Shown: piece after piece, positions 61,932 through 64,000 of the stretch
How positions within the stretch are numbered: the first letter of the stretch is position 1
Layout of the letters: each line of letters opens with the position of its first letter
NCBI RefSeq assembly: GCF_017813395.1
Contig: NZ_JAGIZB010000022.1
Location: 1-64,000, forward strand
DNA: 64,000 nucleotides
Direction of reading: 5' to 3'
From: Pararoseomonas baculiformis
Lineage (GTDB): Bacteria > Pseudomonadota > Alphaproteobacteria > Acetobacterales > Acetobacteraceae
The notes under the pieces: generated by a model
Databases searched by the model: none
Seen by the model: the letters and a program-made list of their open reading frames with translations, nothing else
What the model was told of the DNA's origin: nothing
Made by a program: the position numbers and the translations under genes

Positions 61932-62987
61932 ATGACCATCACCCGCCGCAGCGCCCTGCTTCTTCCCGCCGCGATCGGCGCGGCCCCGGCCGCGCAGGCC
62001 CAGACAGCGTCCCCCTCAGCGTCCCCCTCAGCGGCCCCCTCCGCCGCGCCTTCCGCGCCGGCCGCGGCGCCCGCCGCCAATGGCCCCTGGCCCAACCGCA
62101 CCGTGCGGATCATCGTGCCCGCGCCCGGTGGCGGCGGCACGGCGGATACGCTGGCCCGCGTCTTCGCGCAGGAGATGGAGAAGCGTGTCGGCCAGCGCGT
62201 GATCATCGACAACCGCGGCGGCGCGAATGGCAATATCGGCGCGCTGGCGGGCGCGCGCTCGGCGCCGGATGGCTACACCATCCTCTGGTCCTGGGCCGGC
62301 ACGCTGGCCACGGGCCCCGCGCTCTACAAGGACCTGCCTTTCGACCCCGAGAAGGATTTCGAGCCGGTGGCCCTCATCGGCAATGTCCCGAACGTGCTCG
62401 TGGTGAACAAGGAGCTGCCGATCCGCAACCTAGCGGAGTTCGGCGCCTATGCGCGGGCCAACCCGAACGCCATCAATTTCGGCTCCACCGGCAACGGGTC
62501 CTCGATGCATCTGGCGGGCGAGCTCTACAAGTCGCTCACCGGCACGCAGATGATCCATGTGCCCTACACCTCGCCGGCGGCGGGGGTGACGGACCTTCTC
62601 TCCGGCCGCATCCAGGCGATGTTCAACCTCATCACCGGCGTCGCGGGGCAGGTGCGCGCGGGCGCCGTCACGCCCATCGCCGTGCTCGACACCCAGCGCT
62701 CCCCCCAGCTGCCGGACGTGCCCACCACGGCGGAGCTCGGCATGCCGGGCCTTGTCTTCGGCACCTGGTTCGGCCTGTTCCTGCCCAAGGGGGCGGACCC
62801 CGCCCTCCTGCGCCAGCTCAACACGTTGGCCAACGAGATCCTGAACGACCCCGAGGCGAAGGCCCGTTTCGAGCAGCAGGGCATGGCGACCCTCGGCGGT
62901 CCGCCGGAGCGCCTCGCCACCTTCCTGCATGAGGAGATCCAGCGGCACGCGGCGCTGGTGCGGCAATCCGGGGCGCGGAACGACTGA
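61932..62987 (+). CDS. Bug-family tripartite tricarboxylate-type solute receptor with Ser/Ala/Pro linker
   Basis: A 351-residue receptor. A Tat-like leader (ITRRSALLLP) is followed by a low-complexity stretch at about residues 26-51 made from tandem SPS/SAAPSA units, then the mature core NRTVRIIVPAPGGGGTAD and the signature block VIIDNRGGANGNIG. The linker is not part of the fold and probably expands by repeat slippage. It is an orphan receptor, divergent from the opine-dehydrogenase-like gene, with which it may share a substrate. Confidence 0.88.
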   Translation: MTITRRSALLLPAAIGAAPAAQAQTASPSASPSAAPSAAPSAPAAAPAANGPWPNRTVRIIVPAPGGGGTADTLARVFAQEMEKRVGQRVIIDNRGGANGNIGALAGARSAPDGYTILWSWAGTLATGPALYKDLPFDPEKDFEPVALIGNVPNVLVVNKELPIRNLAEFGAYARANPNAINFGSTGNGSSMHLAGELYKSLTGTQMIHVPYTSPAAGVTDLLSGRIQAMFNLITGVAGQVRAGAVTPIAVLDTQRSPQLPDVPTTAELGMPGLVFGTWFGLFLPKGADPALLRQLNTLANEILNDPEAKARFEQQGMATLGGPPERLATFLHEEIQRHAALVRQSGARND

Positions 62988-63058
62988 GGCGGAGGGGCCG
63001 GAAGCCTTGGCCCGTCTCGCCCGTTCATCCTTCCGGAATGAGGGATAGGAGAGATCCA

Positions 63059-63373
63059 ATGTCGGGGATCCTGCGCGGGGCCGGCTTCGTCCCGGTCCTG
63101 CTCCTCGCGGCCTGTGCCCAGGGCGGTTTCGGGCAGGGCGGTTATGGGCAGGGCGGGCCGGGACCGGGCGTGGCGGTGGCCGGCGGCACGGCGGCGGACC
63201 GAGCCTATGCCTGCCAGATGCGCGGCGCGCTGGCCGAGGACCGCGTCTATGGCCCCTTCGGCAAGCTGGACATCGACAGCGCCCTGGTCCGGAACGAGGT
63301 GACGGAGGCCTGCCTGACCGGCACGGTACAGGCGGGAACGCTGCCAACCCCATACAAATCTGCCTGGCCCTGA
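63059..63373 (+). CDS. Small putative lipoprotein
   Basis: A 104-residue protein with a signal peptide and lipobox LLAAC (cysteine at residue 19), followed by three GQGG-type tandem repeats, then a short soluble domain with conserved-looking [22 protein letters not shown] and a second cysteine pair. Destination is the periplasmic side of a membrane. It is otherwise unrecognised. A purine-rich ribosome site precedes the ATG at 63059. Confidence 0.6.
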   Translation: MSGILRGAGFVPVLLLAACAQGGFGQGGYGQGGPGPGVAVAGGTAADRAYACQMRGALAEDRVYGPFGKLDIDSALVRNEVTEACLTGTVQAGTLPTPYKSAWP

Positions 63374-63437
63374 GGCTGGCGGCCGCCCAGCCCTGCCATG
63401 TGGGGCCGGGGCCATCCCTCTCGGAGAGACAGGATCC

Positions 63438-63839
63438 ATGGAGATCAGGCGCGCCGGCTCGCAGCCCTCGGGCAAGGGGCCGGCGGATTGGTTCACCGGC
63501 GCCGTGCGGATCGATCCGCTGTTCAGCCCGCCCGATCCGGCGCGGGTGGCCGGCGCGCTGGTCACCTTCGAACCGGGCGCGCGCACGGCCTGGCACACCC
63601 ATCCTCTCGGGCAGACCCTGGTGGTGACCGCCGGGTTGGGCTGGGTGCAGCGCGCGGGCGGGCCGGTCGAGGAAATCCGGCCGGGCGACGTGGTTTGGTT
63701 CCCGCCCGGCGAGAAGCACTGGCACGGCGCCACGCCGGACACGGCGATGAGCCACATCGCCATCCAGGAGAAGCTCAACGGCTCCCCGGTGGACTGGATG
63801 GAGCATGTCACCGAGGAGGAGTACCGGGCGGCCCCGTGA
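63438..63839 (+). CDS. Single-domain cupin
   Basis: A 133-residue cupin. Motif 1 [12 protein letters not shown] supplies two histidines and motif 2 [16 protein letters not shown] supplies the next; the metal-binding set is therefore complete. Relatives act as small dioxygenase-like, isomerase or lyase proteins, for example beside carboxymuconolactone decarboxylase genes. It converges on such an AhpD-like gene 22 bases away. ATG at 63438. Confidence 0.8.
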   Translation: MEIRRAGSQPSGKGPADWFTGAVRIDPLFSPPDPARVAGALVTFEPGARTAWHTHPLGQTLVVTAGLGWVQRAGGPVEEIRPGDVVWFPPGEKHWHGATPDTAMSHIAIQEKLNGSPVDWMEHVTEEEYRAAP

Positions 63840-63861
63840 GCGCCGCCCGATCCTCCGCCGG

Positions 63862-64000
63862 TCAGCCGGCCGGCGGCTCGGATTCGCCCAGGGACTGCAT
63901 CAGCCGGTTTGCATTGGCGAACATGGCGATGGAGTGGATGAGGTCCAGCAGCTCCAGGTCATCCATGCCGGCGGCGCGCAGCGGGGCGATGTCGGCGGCG
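63862..64000 (-). CDS. C-terminal part of an AhpD/carboxymuconolactone-decarboxylase-like protein
   Basis: The last 45 residues before the stop read LRAAGMDDLELLDLIHSIAM and continue FANANRLMQSLGES, the C-terminal helix pair of the alkylhydroperoxidase-D-like family (peroxidase-related enzymes). The catalytic CxxC would lie upstream, outside the window, so activity is not assessable. Confidence 0.65.
   Translation of the reverse strand, partial: AADIAPLRAAGMDDLELLDLIHSIAMFANANRLMQSLGESEPPAG

Noticed and set aside
61998-62085. Tandem repeat considered as CRISPR or VNTR locus
   Set aside because: The units are short, in frame and encode a Ser/Ala/Pro linker; there are no spacers.

Overview
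The window is about 70% G+C and almost fully coding. It carries genes typical of alphaproteobacteria: an ATP12-type F1-ATPase assembly chaperone, a lipB of the family's usual length, several orphan tricarboxylate-type solute receptors, a soluble NAD-dependent molybdenum formate dehydrogenase and a compact hut operon. I infer a free-living heterotroph of the Acetobacteraceae, Roseomonas-like. That placement rests on gene content and composition, not on an rRNA gene; no rRNA, CRISPR array, prophage or insertion sequence was seen.

Layout. 1-8.1 kb: galU and the 5' part of ugd (nucleotide sugars), a VWA/J-domain pair, an exported protein of unknown function, a malic enzyme, a tiny zinc-ribbon protein, tRNA-Leu(GAG) and lipB. 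8.2-12.5 kb: Kef-type antiporter, DEAD-box helicase and monofunctional transglycosylase, followed by a 315-base gap packed with four hairpins. 12.8-17.3 kb: GntR regulator divergent from a module of receptor, lyase and old-yellow-enzyme. 17.3-21.6 kb: housekeeping genes and a PAS-GGDEF-EAL protein. 21.7-31.8 kb: 4-hydroxyproline epimerase, D-amino-acid dehydrogenase, gamma-glutamyltransferase and a prolidase-like amidohydrolase, divergent from a Pot-type ABC importer with its GntR regulator. 32.0-37.5 kb: complete Dpp-type peptide ABC importer. 37.7-45.6 kb: eight tightly coupled genes, namely IclR regulator, two unknown proteins, an M19 dipeptidase homologue lacking part of the usual metal site, and a second Pot-type importer. 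45.7-53.5 kb: MBL-fold hydrolase and the formate dehydrogenase operon with fdhD and a LysR regulator. 53.5-59.1 kb: hutC-U-H-I, preceded by an eroded 2-oxoglutarate oxygenase gene. 59.3-64 kb: two more orphan receptors, an opine-dehydrogenase-like gene, a small lipoprotein, a cupin and a partial AhpD-like gene.

Taken together, the middle 40 kb is an amino-acid and peptide scavenging region. Three ABC importers sit beside enzymes for hydroxyproline, gamma-glutamyl and prolyl peptides, for histidine, and for formate oxidation. The best candidate for an undescribed system is the operon at 37.69-45.64 kb: two unrecognised proteins are translationally coupled to a variant M19 enzyme and a dedicated importer, behind a near-consensus FNR/FixK-type box.
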